A stretch of DNA of 41,658 nucleotides from Polyangiaceae bacterium (GTDB lineage Bacteria > Myxococcota_A > Polyangia > Polyangiales > Polyangiaceae), in contig JAKLKA010000056.1 of NCBI GenBank assembly GCA_023150915.1, forward strand, positions 1 to 41,658, given 5' to 3'. The position numbers and the translations under genes are program-made. Position 1 is the first letter of the stretch. Each line of letters begins with the position of its first letter. Below the pieces are notes generated by a model. It had not been told where the DNA came from, did no database searches, and saw nothing but the letters and a program-made list of their open reading frames with translations. This document shows positions 24,367-32,672 of this stretch, in pieces.

Positions 24367-24927
24367 TCAGTCCGGGCGACGGACCAGCCGGGTGGCCACG
24401 GCGCCCAGGGCGAGGCCTGCGCCGCCGCCCACGAACAGCGAGACCATGAGGGCGGCGATGAACGCGTCGAGCGCGTCTTTGCCGACCTTGGCGTGGCTGG
24501 GCAGGTAGAGCGCCAGCAGGGTGACCATGCCCATCCAGGCGGTGAACGTGTTGCGCATGCCGCGCCCGGCCGCGGCGGCCTGAACCCCGGCCGAGGCGAG
24601 CAACGCCAGGACGGAGATCGCCATCAGCACGCTCGTGGGGACGATGGCGTACAGGCTGACGCTGGGCTGCAGGGCGTGGGCAATCGAGAGCTCGGCGGCG
24701 GCAGCGCCGGTGCCGCCGATCACCAGGGCTGGGGTGAAGATCGTGCTCTGCTTCAAGGGCGCGCTCGCCGCCAAGAGCGCCAGGACCGGAAAACCATAGG
24801 TCAGCAGCACCCCGGCGACCGGCCGCGTGGCGTCCATGCGCGACGCGCCGTAGAGCGCGAGCCCGCCGGCGAGCAGGCCCGGGACCTTGTAGCGCGCCCA
24901 GCCGGTTTCGAACTCGAGGTCGCTCAT
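24367..24927 (-). CDS. Hypothetical integral membrane protein, ~6 TM
   Basis: This 186-aa protein is rich in Ala, Leu and Gly, with about six hydrophobic helices and a short N-terminal cytoplasmic head MSDLEFETGWARYK. No catalytic or transport motif is recognised. It is divergent from a thioesterase gene across only 58 bases, and lies upstream of the radical SAM gene on the same strand. The 84-base gap after it holds a 14-bp near-palindrome, AGTTACCGGCAACT (24338-24351), possibly a regulatory site for the radical SAM gene. A start 60 bases upstream exists but overlaps the divergent thioesterase start. Confidence 0.75.
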   Translation of the reverse strand: MSDLEFETGWARYKVPGLLAGGLALYGASRMDATRPVAGVLLTYGFPVLALLAASAPLKQSTIFTPALVIGGTGAAAAELSIAHALQPSVSLYAIVPTSVLMAISVLALLASAGVQAAAAGRGMRNTFTAWMGMVTLLALYLPSHAKVGKDALDAFIAALMVSLFVGGGAGLALGAVATRLVRRPD

Positions 24928-24985
24928 TCGAGGCGGGTTTGTGACACCTTTGGCTCCGCTTGGCCAGCCTGCTATCAGCCGGGGC

Positions 24986-25450
24986 ATGAAGCCCGAGCAG
25001 CGGTTTTCGCGAGAGCAGATCCTGGCGGCGAGCGGGGCGCTGGCCGCCCAGCGCCGCCCGGTGCGCTTCCAAGACGTGGACGCGGCAGGGACGATCTTCT
25101 TCCCAAAGGTCTTCGAATACTTCTCGGACGCCTATCTGGAGCTCTTGTTCGCCGCGGGGCTCGACGTGCCCGGCGATCTGGCGCGGCGCACGGCGGCGGC
25201 GCCGCTGGTGCATTCCGAGGCCGACTATCTGGCGCCGCTCTGTTTCGGCGACCAGGTGGACGTGGAGGTCGTGCTCGCCCACGTGGGCGGCTCGAGCACC
25301 GCGTTCGCACACCGCATCCGCAAGCTCGACGGCACGGTGGCGGTGATCGGGCAGACCGTTCACGTGTGGGTCAGCGGCAAGACCTTCCAGCCCATGCCGG
25401 TGCCCGAGGCGCTGCGCGCCTACTTGGCTAGCCCGAGCCGGGCTCGTTGA
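24986..25450 (+). CDS. 4HBT-family acyl-CoA thioesterase
   Basis: This 154-aa hot-dog-fold thioesterase hydrolyses an acyl-CoA to free acid and CoA. The motif FQDVDAAGTIFFPKVF carries the active-site Asp of the YbgC/FadM and DHNA-CoA thioesterase type, and the later beta strands (GDQVDVEVVLAHVG) fit the fold. The ATG at 24986 gives the usual family length; an upstream in-frame ATG would add 15 residues that look unlike this family. Its end overlaps the convergent serpin gene by 23 bases. Its substrate could be a fatty or aromatic acyl-CoA; the acyl-CoA synthetase 2.4 kb away hints at lipid metabolism, by inference. Confidence 0.9.
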   Translation: MKPEQRFSREQILAASGALAAQRRPVRFQDVDAAGTIFFPKVFEYFSDAYLELLFAAGLDVPGDLARRTAAAPLVHSEADYLAPLCFGDQVDVEVVLAHVGGSSTAFAHRIRKLDGTVAVIGQTVHVWVSGKTFQPMPVPEALRAYLASPSRAR

Positions 25451-26639
25451 TCCGGCCCAGTGCCAGGATCAAGTTGCGCTTGCGGTCGCGGACGACGAAG
25501 AGGAACGGCTTGTCGGCCTTGACCACGACGCCCTGAGGCGCCGGCGGCTTGCCACTGGCCGTGCTCTCGGCGGTGGCGCCCTCGTCCACCACCAGGCGCA
25601 CCCGGTGCGGCACGCTCGAGAGGTGCAGCTGCCGCGTGCCGGTCATCACCGAGAAGTCGGCGCTGCCCCGGGCAAAGGCCGAGTGAATGCCGATCTTCTG
25701 CAGCGGCCCCGCCAGCTCGAGGGGCTCGCCCACGGTGAAGCGGGGCAGGGTCAGCGTCGTTTCTTTGGGCGTCAGGCCCGAGAGCAGCTGGTCGAGCTTC
25801 TTCTCGTCGAAGCCGGCTTCGAACTTGCTGGCGTCCTTGGGGACGATCAGATCGAACACGAAGCCCTCGGTCGCGTATTCGAGCTCGACGACCTGCGCCT
25901 CGGGCGTGTCGTTGACCGGCAGATCGGCGGTGCGGGTCATGAACGTCGCGTCGACCCCCTTGCCGTCGGCGCGCTTGAACTTGGCACGCGTCGTCAGACC
26001 GAGGTCGAAGGCGGCCTTCCACGGGGCCTCGAAATCGACGGCGCTCACCAGCATCAGCGAGACGCCAGAATCGACGCTTCCGGCCGGCAAGAAGCCCTCG
26101 AGCCGCTTCTCGGTGCGCGTCTCGACCCAGTGGTTGATCTGGTCGCGCGCGGTGTCGGGCGACGCGAAGTCTTTGGGGGAGACGGGCGCGTCGTAGTGCC
26201 GCTGGAGCAGCTCGATGAACGCCTGGGTGGGTCGGCGCTCGGTCGGCGCGAAGAAGCCCTGGGCGATGCGCAGCTTGAAGCTCACGGGCAGGGCGCCGGC
26301 GGGCGCCCGCCAGACCGCGAGCAGCCCCTGGTTGGCCTGATGGATCGCCAGCGGATCCCCGCCCAGGCCCAGCACGCTCTCGAGCTCGCCCGCCGTCTCG
26401 CCGCTGGCCCCCGCCCAGGCCATGCACAGCGCCATGCGCACGGCCGCCGGCGACAGCGCCAGATTGCCGGGGCGATCGCGGAGCACCGAATACAGGCGGA
26501 ACGCGAAGGCGCGGTCGCCGGCAGCGACGTGAGCCACGTCGGCGCGGCCCACGGGCTTTGCGGCCTTCGGCGGCGCCGGCTCGAGAGCGCGACAGCCAAT
26601 GGCGAACGCCGCGGCGCAGAAGATCGAGATCAGTCGCAT
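25428..26639 (-). CDS. Serpin-family lipoprotein
   Basis: This 403-aa protein has a signal ending AAFAIGC (Cys16) and then a full serpin domain: NLALSPAAVRMALCMAWAGA, VSAVDFEAPWKAAFD, PKETTLTLPRF and the C-terminal KPFLFVVRDRKRNLILALGRI. Serpins trap serine or cysteine proteases by inserting the cleaved reactive loop into a beta sheet. The hinge reads DEGATAESTAS, with a Glu where inhibitory serpins have small residues. The loop is short, about two residues under the standard length, with PPAPQG near the scissile site. Inhibition is therefore not certain. Lipid anchoring would place it at the envelope, perhaps guarding against host, prey or own proteases. It is convergent with the thioesterase gene. 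Confidence 0.9.
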   Translation of the reverse strand: MRLISIFCAAAFAIGCRALEPAPPKAAKPVGRADVAHVAAGDRAFAFRLYSVLRDRPGNLALSPAAVRMALCMAWAGASGETAGELESVLGLGGDPLAIHQANQGLLAVWRAPAGALPVSFKLRIAQGFFAPTERRPTQAFIELLQRHYDAPVSPKDFASPDTARDQINHWVETRTEKRLEGFLPAGSVDSGVSLMLVSAVDFEAPWKAAFDLGLTTRAKFKRADGKGVDATFMTRTADLPVNDTPEAQVVELEYATEGFVFDLIVPKDASKFEAGFDEKKLDQLLSGLTPKETTLTLPRFTVGEPLELAGPLQKIGIHSAFARGSADFSVMTGTRQLHLSSVPHRVRLVVDEGATAESTASGKPPAPQGVVVKADKPFLFVVRDRKRNLILALGRINEPGSG

Positions 26640-26679
26640 GCGGGGAGAACGTTCGCCAGGCCCGGCGAAGGCGTCAATC

Positions 26680-29600
26680 TCAGAAGCTCGAGATGCGTTG
26701 TTTCTTCTCGTCCACGCCCGCGCTGGTTGCCTCGCGCAGGCGCTGGGTCAGCATGCGGATCACGCCTTCGGCGATCTCGACCTGCTCGTGCAAGATCTCG
26801 TAGAACTCGGGGCTGCCGATCCGCAAGACCTCGCACTCTTCCTGGGCGACGGCGCCGGCGCTGCGCGGGACCTTGTCGAGCACGGCCATCTCGCCGAAGG
26901 CTTCGCCCGGGCCGAGGGTGGCCACCGTGTCGCCGTCGTGCACGATCGAGACGTGTCCGCGCACGATGACGAACAGGCTGTCGCCGGGCTCGCCCTGCTG
27001 GAAGATGGCCGCCCCGGGTGCATAGGTCTGCTCTTCGGCGACGTGGGCCAGCGGGGCCAGATCTTCGCCCGTGACCTTGGCGAAGAGCGGGGCGCTCTTG
27101 AGGAACAACACCTTTTCCACGGTCGAGTGCATGGGTACCTCTGGCGGCTGGCCCTCGAGTCGGGCCAGCTCGATCTGGGCGTGACGAGCCACGACGGGAT
27201 CACGGTCTTCTGAGAGCTGGGAGAGCAGCCCGCGAACCCGCTGGGGGGGACCGCTGGCCAGGGCGAACACCGCGCCTTCGCGGGCCAGCGCCTCGGGTCT
27301 GGACGCGGCGGCCTCGCCCAGCTCGACGGCCAGGGCGTCGCCGTGGCGCGCCAGGGCGTCCAGCACCACCAGCGTGATGTACGGGTTCGGGTGGGCCGCC
27401 TCTTCGCGCATGAAGTCTTCAGCGGTGGGGGCCGCTTTGGGGGCCAGCGAGTCGGCCTTCTTCACCAGCTCGCGCGGTGAGAGGTCGTCGAAGAACTGCA
27501 TCACCATCGGACGCAGCGTGGGCTCGAGCATGGTGTCCAGCACTTCGAGCGCGTTGGCACGCCGGCTCGCATCTTCGATGCGCTCGCGCACCAGTCGCAG
27601 CGGCTCGGGCGAATAGCGCAGCTCGAGGATGCGCAGGATGCGGCGGATCGCCCGGGTGTGGCGGAAGTTCATCTCTTCGGACAAGAGCGGGGTCTCGAAG
27701 CGCATGCGCGCGGCGTCCCACCCCGCCAGATTGCGGTAGCCGCGCTCGAGCTCGCTGCGCAAGAGGGCGCGGACCCGCTCGATGGGCTCGGGCGGACGCT
27801 TCAGCACTTGGCGCAGCCGGGACAGCGCACCCAGGACACGCAGTCGCAGGTGGCTCTCGGCGACGTCGGCCTGGCTCATGAGTCGCTGATACGTCTCTTG
27901 GCTCGGGATGCGGCGCAGCACCCGCGGAACCAGCAGGCGAACGTCGCGTGGGGTCTCGGCGCTGGTCATCAGCGAGAGCAGCGGCTCGAGGGCCGGGGCG
28001 CCGATGGCGGCCAGCGCGTTGGCGGCGCGGACGCGAACCGCCGGATCCGCCAGGAGACCGACGAGCAGCGAGACCAGGCGGGGATCGGCCACTGACTCGC
28101 AGGCGCGGAGCGCAGCGCGTCGCACGACCGGATCGGGATCGGCCAGCAGCTTGACCAGTGGGCGATAGGCGCCGGGGCCCACCGCGCCCAGCACCAGCGC
28201 GGCTTCGGTGCGGCCCTCGGGCTTGCCCGCCACGATCAGCTGCTCGAGCCGCGCGCCGCCCACGATGGCACCCTCGACGCCCGCGTCTCGCAAGAGCCCC
28301 GCGATGGTGGCCACGCGCACCTCCATCTGCGGATCGTCCAGCCGCGCGATCAGCGCGTCGACGCACTCGTCGCCCGCGAGCTTGGCATAGGCCTCGACCG
28401 CGGCGCGCCGGACCAGCGCGTCGGCGTCCTCGAGGGCGGCCCGGGCGGGGGCGGCCGAGGCGCCGGGCAGGGTGTGGAGCTTCTCGAGCGCGGCGCGCCG
28501 GACCACCGGGTCGTCGCTGGCCGAGAGGCGCTCGATGTGCTGCCGAAGCTCGGGGGTGGCGTCCGAGCCCAGCTGCTCGAGCGCGGCCAGCACGTGCCGC
28601 GGGTTGCCCCGCTCGAGCACGCTGAGCAGCGCCCGCCGGCTGCCGGCGTCGAGCACGAAGTCGGCGTCCAGCGCCAGCGTTCCGCGCACGCTCAGCGTGG
28701 ATTCGAGGCTGGACAGGTAACGGCGACGGACCAGCGGCACGCTGGACAGCCACACCACGACCACGGCGCTCGTGACGTAGCTGAGGTTCGCCACCGAGAG
28801 CCGCTCGGCCAAGAGCAAGAGCAGCACGCCGCCAGCGCCATACGCGCACGGCTTGACCACCGCGTCGAGGATGGCCCGCGTGCGCGCCTTCACCGCAGCG
28901 GGGAAGGGGACGTACAGCGCCTGCAGCGTGGTCTCGTGGATGGTGTACTGAAAGCCGTTGTCGGCGAACTTCATCGCGCTGGCCAGCCCCAGGCTGGGCA
29001 CGAAGGGCAAGAGGGCGCTGGCGCCGCCGAACACCCCGGGCATCACGCTCATGCCCCAGCCCACGCCCAGCCGCCGCAAGAGGCGCGGTGTGACGAACAG
29101 CTGGAACAAGAACGAGACGATGCCGGTGGCGGCGTAGAAGAGCGCGAAGAACTGGGCCAGCGCGTCCTCGCGATAGGTCGCCCGCGCGATGGCCTTGAAC
29201 TGATAGTCGCCCACGGTCAGCGCGGTGAAGGCAAAGAGCAAGAACACCGCCAGGGCCTGCACGTACGGATCGGACACCACCGCGTGCTCGCGCTTCGTGG
29301 CCGTGCCCCGGACCTCTGCCTCGGGCCGGGGCTCACGCGAGAGCGCCAGGGCGATGAAGGCGATGGCGATCATCATCGCCATCAGCACGAACAGCAGCTG
29401 AGCGGTCCCGATGGCGCGCACGACGATGCCGGCGGTGGTTCCGACCAGAACCACCCCCAGAATGCGCGCGGCGCCGATGGTTCCGAACAGCCGCTTGGCC
29501 GAGCGCGGGTCGTGCAGATCGTTGGCCAGCGTCCAGAACTGGACGATGAACAGGTTCGCCACCACCTCGGACCAGACATAGAACACCGGGTAGATGAAGG

Positions 29601-29937
29601 TGGCGCCGGCGCGGACGGCGACCCACACGCCCAGATAGGTGACGATGCCGATGGCGACCGAAGCCAAAATGGCGACGTGGCGTGGGATCTTGTCGGCGAA
29701 GCGCGCGTAGACCACGGCCGTGATGGCCGAGGCCAAGCCGTAGAGCACGAACATCCACGGCAGCGCCTCGAGTGAATACCGACTCAGGAACAGAGTGTCG
29801 CGGACGGTGCGCCCCAGGATGAAGATCGCCGACGCGAGCAGCAGGTGGGCGAACAAGAGCGCCGTGCGGCGACCCTCGCCCCGGCGAACGCCGAGCAAGC
29901 CCAGAGCTTGCTCGAGGACGGAGGTCGCGCTCGCCAT
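26680..29937 (-). CDS. NTT-like nucleotide transporter fused to HEAT repeats and a cNMP-binding domain
   Basis: This 1085-aa protein has three parts. Residues ~1-420 carry about 12 membrane helices resembling the ATP/ADP-antiporter (Npt1/Npt2, TlcC-like) family, starting LLFAHLLLASAIFILGRTVRDTLFLS. Residues ~430-920 are HEAT/armadillo-type helical repeats ([43 protein letters not shown]). Residues ~935-1055 form a cyclic-nucleotide-binding domain, with AFGEMAVLDKVPRSAG holding the Glu and Arg of the phosphate cassette. The likely picture is a membrane transporter or sensor gated by a cytosolic cNMP domain. Whether it still moves nucleotides is unknown. It is a single gene with no sign of frameshift. 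A small hairpin lies 40-60 bases upstream of its ATG. Confidence 0.9.
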   Translation of the reverse strand: MASATSVLEQALGLLGVRRGEGRRTALLFAHLLLASAIFILGRTVRDTLFLSRYSLEALPWMFVLYGLASAITAVVYARFADKIPRHVAILASVAIGIVTYLGVWVAVRAGATFIYPVFYVWSEVVANLFIVQFWTLANDLHDPRSAKRLFGTIGAARILGVVLVGTTAGIVVRAIGTAQLLFVLMAMMIAIAFIALALSREPRPEAEVRGTATKREHAVVSDPYVQALAVFLLFAFTALTVGDYQFKAIARATYREDALAQFFALFYAATGIVSFLFQLFVTPRLLRRLGVGWGMSVMPGVFGGASALLPFVPSLGLASAMKFADNGFQYTIHETTLQALYVPFPAAVKARTRAILDAVVKPCAYGAGGVLLLLLAERLSVANLSYVTSAVVVVWLSSVPLVRRRYLSSLESTLSVRGTLALDADFVLDAGSRRALLSVLERGNPRHVLAALEQLGSDATPELRQHIERLSASDDPVVRRAALEKLHTLPGASAAPARAALEDADALVRRAAVEAYAKLAGDECVDALIARLDDPQMEVRVATIAGLLRDAGVEGAIVGGARLEQLIVAGKPEGRTEAALVLGAVGPGAYRPLVKLLADPDPVVRRAALRACESVADPRLVSLLVGLLADPAVRVRAANALAAIGAPALEPLLSLMTSAETPRDVRLLVPRVLRRIPSQETYQRLMSQADVAESHLRLRVLGALSRLRQVLKRPPEPIERVRALLRSELERGYRNLAGWDAARMRFETPLLSEEMNFRHTRAIRRILRILELRYSPEPLRLVRERIEDASRRANALEVLDTMLEPTLRPMVMQFFDDLSPRELVKKADSLAPKAAPTAEDFMREEAAHPNPYITLVVLDALARHGDALAVELGEAAASRPEALAREGAVFALASGPPQRVRGLLSQLSEDRDPVVARHAQIELARLEGQPPEVPMHSTVEKVLFLKSAPLFAKVTGEDLAPLAHVAEEQTYAPGAAIFQQGEPGDSLFVIVRGHVSIVHDGDTVATLGPGEAFGEMAVLDKVPRSAGAVAQEECEVLRIGSPEFYEILHEQVEIAEGVIRMLTQRLREATSAGVDEKKQRISSF

Positions 29938-29976
29938 GCGGAAGGGCCCACCCGACTATAGCTTCGGGCGAGCGTG

Positions 29977-29997
29977 GCAGAATCGCGAAGATTCTGC
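29977..29997. promoter_or_regulatory. 8-bp stem inverted repeat upstream of the NTT-HEAT-cNMP gene
   Basis: GCAGAATC and GATTCTGC form a perfect 8-bp inverted repeat with loop GCGAA, 40-60 bases upstream of the 29937 start and just after the 30012 gene. There is no T-run after it, so it is unlikely to be an intrinsic terminator. An operator, or a processing hairpin between the two minus-strand genes, is possible. Confidence 0.45.
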
Positions 29998-30011
29998 GGG
30001 GCGGCGCGGGT

Positions 30012-30341
30012 TCAGGGACCTGCTCGGACCAACAGGTCGAGCAGCCAGGGCCTGCGGCCTTCGGGCGCCAGCTCGGCCACCGCCAGCGCGATCTGCGCAC
30101 GGCTGGCGTTCGGCCCAATGCCCAGCATGGCCCAGGTGCCGGCGGGCTCGGCGCAGAGGTCGCGCCCTTGCTCGACCGAAAGCCCGCTCGTCTTCGGGTA
30201 GACCGCCACCGTCATGGGCGGGCGCAAGAGCGCGAGGGCGCGCATCGCGAACGCGATACGATCGAACTCTTCGCTGCTGGTGGCGTCGAGGGTTCGCTGC
30301 TCTTCGACGACCCAGTGGTGGCTGTCGTGGCCTTGACTCAC
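30012..30341 (-). CDS. Small uncharacterised protein, last gene of an envelope operon
   Basis: From the GTG this is 109 aa, with no signal peptide or membrane segment. The sequence is Ala/Leu-rich with recognisable but unassigned blocks, RIAFAMRALALLRPP and WAMLGIGPNASRAQIA. I recognise no family. The start is doubtful. The GTG at 30341 has no Shine-Dalgarno sequence, while a CTG at 30371 overlaps the upstream gene's stop (CTGA) and would add a leader LTRLGPNWRR. This resembles the other NTGA junctions in the window. Coupling to a secreted barrel-like protein and a lipoprotein suggests a shared envelope role, an inference from context. Confidence 0.65.
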   Translation of the reverse strand: MSQGHDSHHWVVEEQRTLDATSSEEFDRIAFAMRALALLRPPMTVAVYPKTSGLSVEQGRDLCAEPAGTWAMLGIGPNASRAQIALAVAELAPEGRRPWLLDLLVRAGP

Positions 30342-30367
30342 GCGACGCCAGTTTGGACCAAGTCGGG

Positions 30368-31219
30368 TCAGTGGCCCATCGGTTTTTCGGCCGAGCCCAG
30401 GGTGACGGCCAAGAGCACCGTGTCGACCCGCTGGGCTCGGCCGTCGGTGGCGCCGTGAAACCAGCGCGCCTCGAAGCACGCGCCCAGGCGCCGCGCCCCG
30501 CCGCACAAGAGCGCTGACACCAGATCCACGCTGCCGTAGTCGGCGTCGCGCGGCGTGACGCGCGTGAGCTCGACGTCGAGGTCCAGGGGACCGGCACCGA
30601 GCGCGAGGCGTCCGCCCCACTCGAAGGTCGGGCCCAGTCGGCGCCGATCGTCTCCGGGGTTCATTCGGCCCGTGAGCACCGAGCCCACGCGGGGCGCGAG
30701 CTCGAGGTAGAGGTCGCGGCTGAGCAGCTGATAGCCCAGCTCGAACTGCGGCAGCTCGACCAGCGAGGCGTAAAACACCGAGCTTCCGAGCACGAATGCC
30801 CGGCCGCCGAGGCGCGAGAAGGGGCCGTGCCGGTTGCCCATTGCGTGAAACAGACCGAAGCCCAGATCGACCCCGAGGCCGCCCTCGACGCCGCCGCGGC
30901 CGCCGCCGATGAACGCCATGTGCCCGGCGCGTGCCGTGACGCCGCCGCGCGGATCGGTGACCACCGACCGCGACAGGCTGGAGAGCGCCAGCCCCGCCTT
31001 GGCGTCGCTGCCGTCCACCACCGACTCGCTGCCCCTGAGCCCGAAGATCCCGGCGGTGCGCCGCGCGCCGGCGGTCTTCTCGCAGCGCGCGCCGGGGCTG
31101 AGGCAGCCGACCGCGACCTGAGTCGTGACGTGGCCGCCGGGGTCGCCGGTCGCCACCACCAGCGGGTCGGCGGCGGCCGACGCCGACAGCAGGGTCAGAG
31201 CAGCGAGGGCTCGGGTCAC
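30368..31219 (-). CDS. Secreted protein, possibly a small outer-membrane beta-barrel
   Basis: This 283-aa protein has an N-terminus VTRALAALTLLSASAAADP, a clear Sec signal peptide. The mature part is rich in Gly and in alternating hydrophobic/polar strands (LYLELAPRVGSVL, GRLALGAGPLDLDVELTRV, VDTVLLAVTLG), as in small beta-barrels or outer-membrane-associated proteins. Cysteines occur in VGCLSPGARC and LLCGGARRLGAC, perhaps paired. No family is recognised. The start is a GTG overlapping the upstream lipoprotein stop as GTGA. The middle position in a three-gene minus-strand operon implies it works with the lipoprotein and the small downstream protein. Confidence 0.78.
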   Translation of the reverse strand: MTRALAALTLLSASAAADPLVVATGDPGGHVTTQVAVGCLSPGARCEKTAGARRTAGIFGLRGSESVVDGSDAKAGLALSSLSRSVVTDPRGGVTARAGHMAFIGGGRGGVEGGLGVDLGFGLFHAMGNRHGPFSRLGGRAFVLGSSVFYASLVELPQFELGYQLLSRDLYLELAPRVGSVLTGRMNPGDDRRRLGPTFEWGGRLALGAGPLDLDVELTRVTPRDADYGSVDLVSALLCGGARRLGACFEARWFHGATDGRAQRVDTVLLAVTLGSAEKPMGH

Positions 31220-31902
31220 TTGCCGGCCGCGCTGCGGATCGCCGCCTCGACGTCCGAGTCCTTGGCGGCAAGCTCGTCCGGGAGCTTGGCGCACGAGCCA
31301 TAGTCCGTCACCTTGACCACGCCCTCTGCGGGCTCTCGGAAGCCGACCGAGTCGCGCGTGAGCTTCACCACCCCGGGGGACCACGGCACGATCCGCTGGG
31401 GCGATGCGCCGGGCGCGCTGACCAGGGCCATGACCGAGCAACCGGTGCCGGCCTTGGCGAACAAGATGCCGACCGAGAGCGCCTGGCAGCCCTGCTTCGG
31501 GCAGACGCGCTCGGGCTCGGGTCGCATGTCGACCGTCACGTTGCCCAGCACCTTGCGCGCGATGTCCGCCAGCCGCGACTGGACGCGGGCCGCGGCCTTG
31601 AGCGTGTCCAGATCGGGCTTGCCGGCGTCGCGCGGCAGCACGATGCGTGGCCAGAGCACGACGGCGCCGCCCGGGGCCCCTGCCGAACGGCTGATCTCGG
31701 GCGCGTCGTTGCTCGCCGGCGCGGTAGCCTCAGCCGTCGGTGGCGGCGGCGCGATTTCGGCGCTGACCACCGGCGTCGGCGCCGTGGGCGCCGGGGGCGG
31801 CGCAGGCTCGGGATCTTCGGCGGGCTTCTGGGCGGACGAGTTGCAGGCGAGCAGCGCCAGCACGACCAGCAGGGCTTGGGGGAGCGTTGCGCGAGCGATC
31901 AC
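31216..31902 (-). CDS. Lipoprotein of unknown function heading a three-gene operon
   Basis: This 228-aa protein has a signal ending LALLAC (Cys20, good lipobox), a Pro/Ala tether to about residue 70, then a compact domain. The domain carries spaced cysteines in VCPKQGC, GTGCSV and GSCAKL, which could form disulfides. No known family or active site is visible. The gene is translationally coupled to the downstream secreted protein by a GTGA overlap. Upstream, 39 bases separate it from a coiled-coil protein gene, so both could share one transcript. It is likely anchored in the outer or inner membrane, facing the periplasm. Confidence 0.8.
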   Translation of the reverse strand: MIARATLPQALLVVLALLACNSSAQKPAEDPEPAPPPAPTAPTPVVSAEIAPPPPTAEATAPASNDAPEISRSAGAPGGAVVLWPRIVLPRDAGKPDLDTLKAAARVQSRLADIARKVLGNVTVDMRPEPERVCPKQGCQALSVGILFAKAGTGCSVMALVSAPGASPQRIVPWSPGVVKLTRDSVGFREPAEGVVKVTDYGSCAKLPDELAAKDSDVEAAIRSAAGK

Positions 31903-31941
31903 CCGGCGACGGTCGATGACCTGCCGGCGCGCGTCAACCCG

Positions 31942-32634
31942 TCACTCGCGCTGGCGCCGCCCCCGGCCACCCCCGCCGAACCCGAGCTTCTTGTCGTCGT
32001 CCAGGGCCTTGTACTTCTGCAGCTGACCCGAATCGAGGATCTGGCCCAGCTTGCCTTCGGCCTTCTCGCGCTCACTGCGTGCCGCCTCACGCCACTCCGA
32101 GCGCGAGGCGGGGCCGGCGTCCGAGTCGCGGAGCGCGCGCAACGACTCGAAGTACTCTTGCACCGCTTCTGCCACCTTCTGCTTCTGCGCATCGGAGAGG
32201 CCGAGCTCGCTGGCAAGCTCGCTGGTCCAGCGCTCGGCCATGCGCTTCCGGCGCTCTGCGCCGCGGGCGGTGCGCTCTTCGCGCCGCTCGTCTTCGACCT
32301 GCTCGAGCACGTCGCGCACGGCGTTCTCGAACACCGGGTCGTCGATGTGCGGCCGGCCGGCGCCGGCCGGCGCGGGCTCGTCACCGGCGCCGCTGGGGGC
32401 GGCCTGGGCCGCGGCCCGCTCCATGCGCTCTGCGCGGTCGCTTCGGGAAGAGCCGCGCTCGAGTCGGGCGACGCGCTTCTCGAGATCGCTGGTGTCCGGC
32501 GCGGCCCCGGGCTCGCGCGTGGCCGACGCCGACGGAGCAGGGCCACGCAGGGTGAAGCGGACGATGCCACCGCCGACCAGCCCGCCGAGCACGGCGGCCA
32601 CGATCGCGGTCACGGCGGGGGAGAGTTGGGCCAT
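31942..32634 (-). CDS. Membrane-anchored coiled-coil protein, Spy/CpxP-like pattern
   Basis: In this 230-aa protein a single N-terminal membrane segment (~8-27, VTAIVAAVLGGLVGGGIVRF) is followed by charged coiled-coil sequence (SDLEKRVARLERG, VLEQVEDERREERTARGAE). A helical hairpin with LSDAQKQKVAEAVQEYF and ILDSGQLQKYKALDDD recalls the LTxxQ layout of Spy/CpxP periplasmic chaperones. That match is by pattern only. The tail ends in Gly/Arg-rich GGGGRGRRQRE. It lies in a run of same-strand envelope genes, with 38 bases to the upstream Sel1-type lipoprotein gene. The function is probably stress or assembly related, with no direct evidence. Confidence 0.75.
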   Translation of the reverse strand: MAQLSPAVTAIVAAVLGGLVGGGIVRFTLRGPAPSASATREPGAAPDTSDLEKRVARLERGSSRSDRAERMERAAAQAAPSGAGDEPAPAGAGRPHIDDPVFENAVRDVLEQVEDERREERTARGAERRKRMAERWTSELASELGLSDAQKQKVAEAVQEYFESLRALRDSDAGPASRSEWREAARSEREKAEGKLGQILDSGQLQKYKALDDDKKLGFGGGGRGRRQRE

Positions 32635-32672
32635 GGACCGAAGATACCGCCGCTCGGCGGAAGGTTAGAGGC

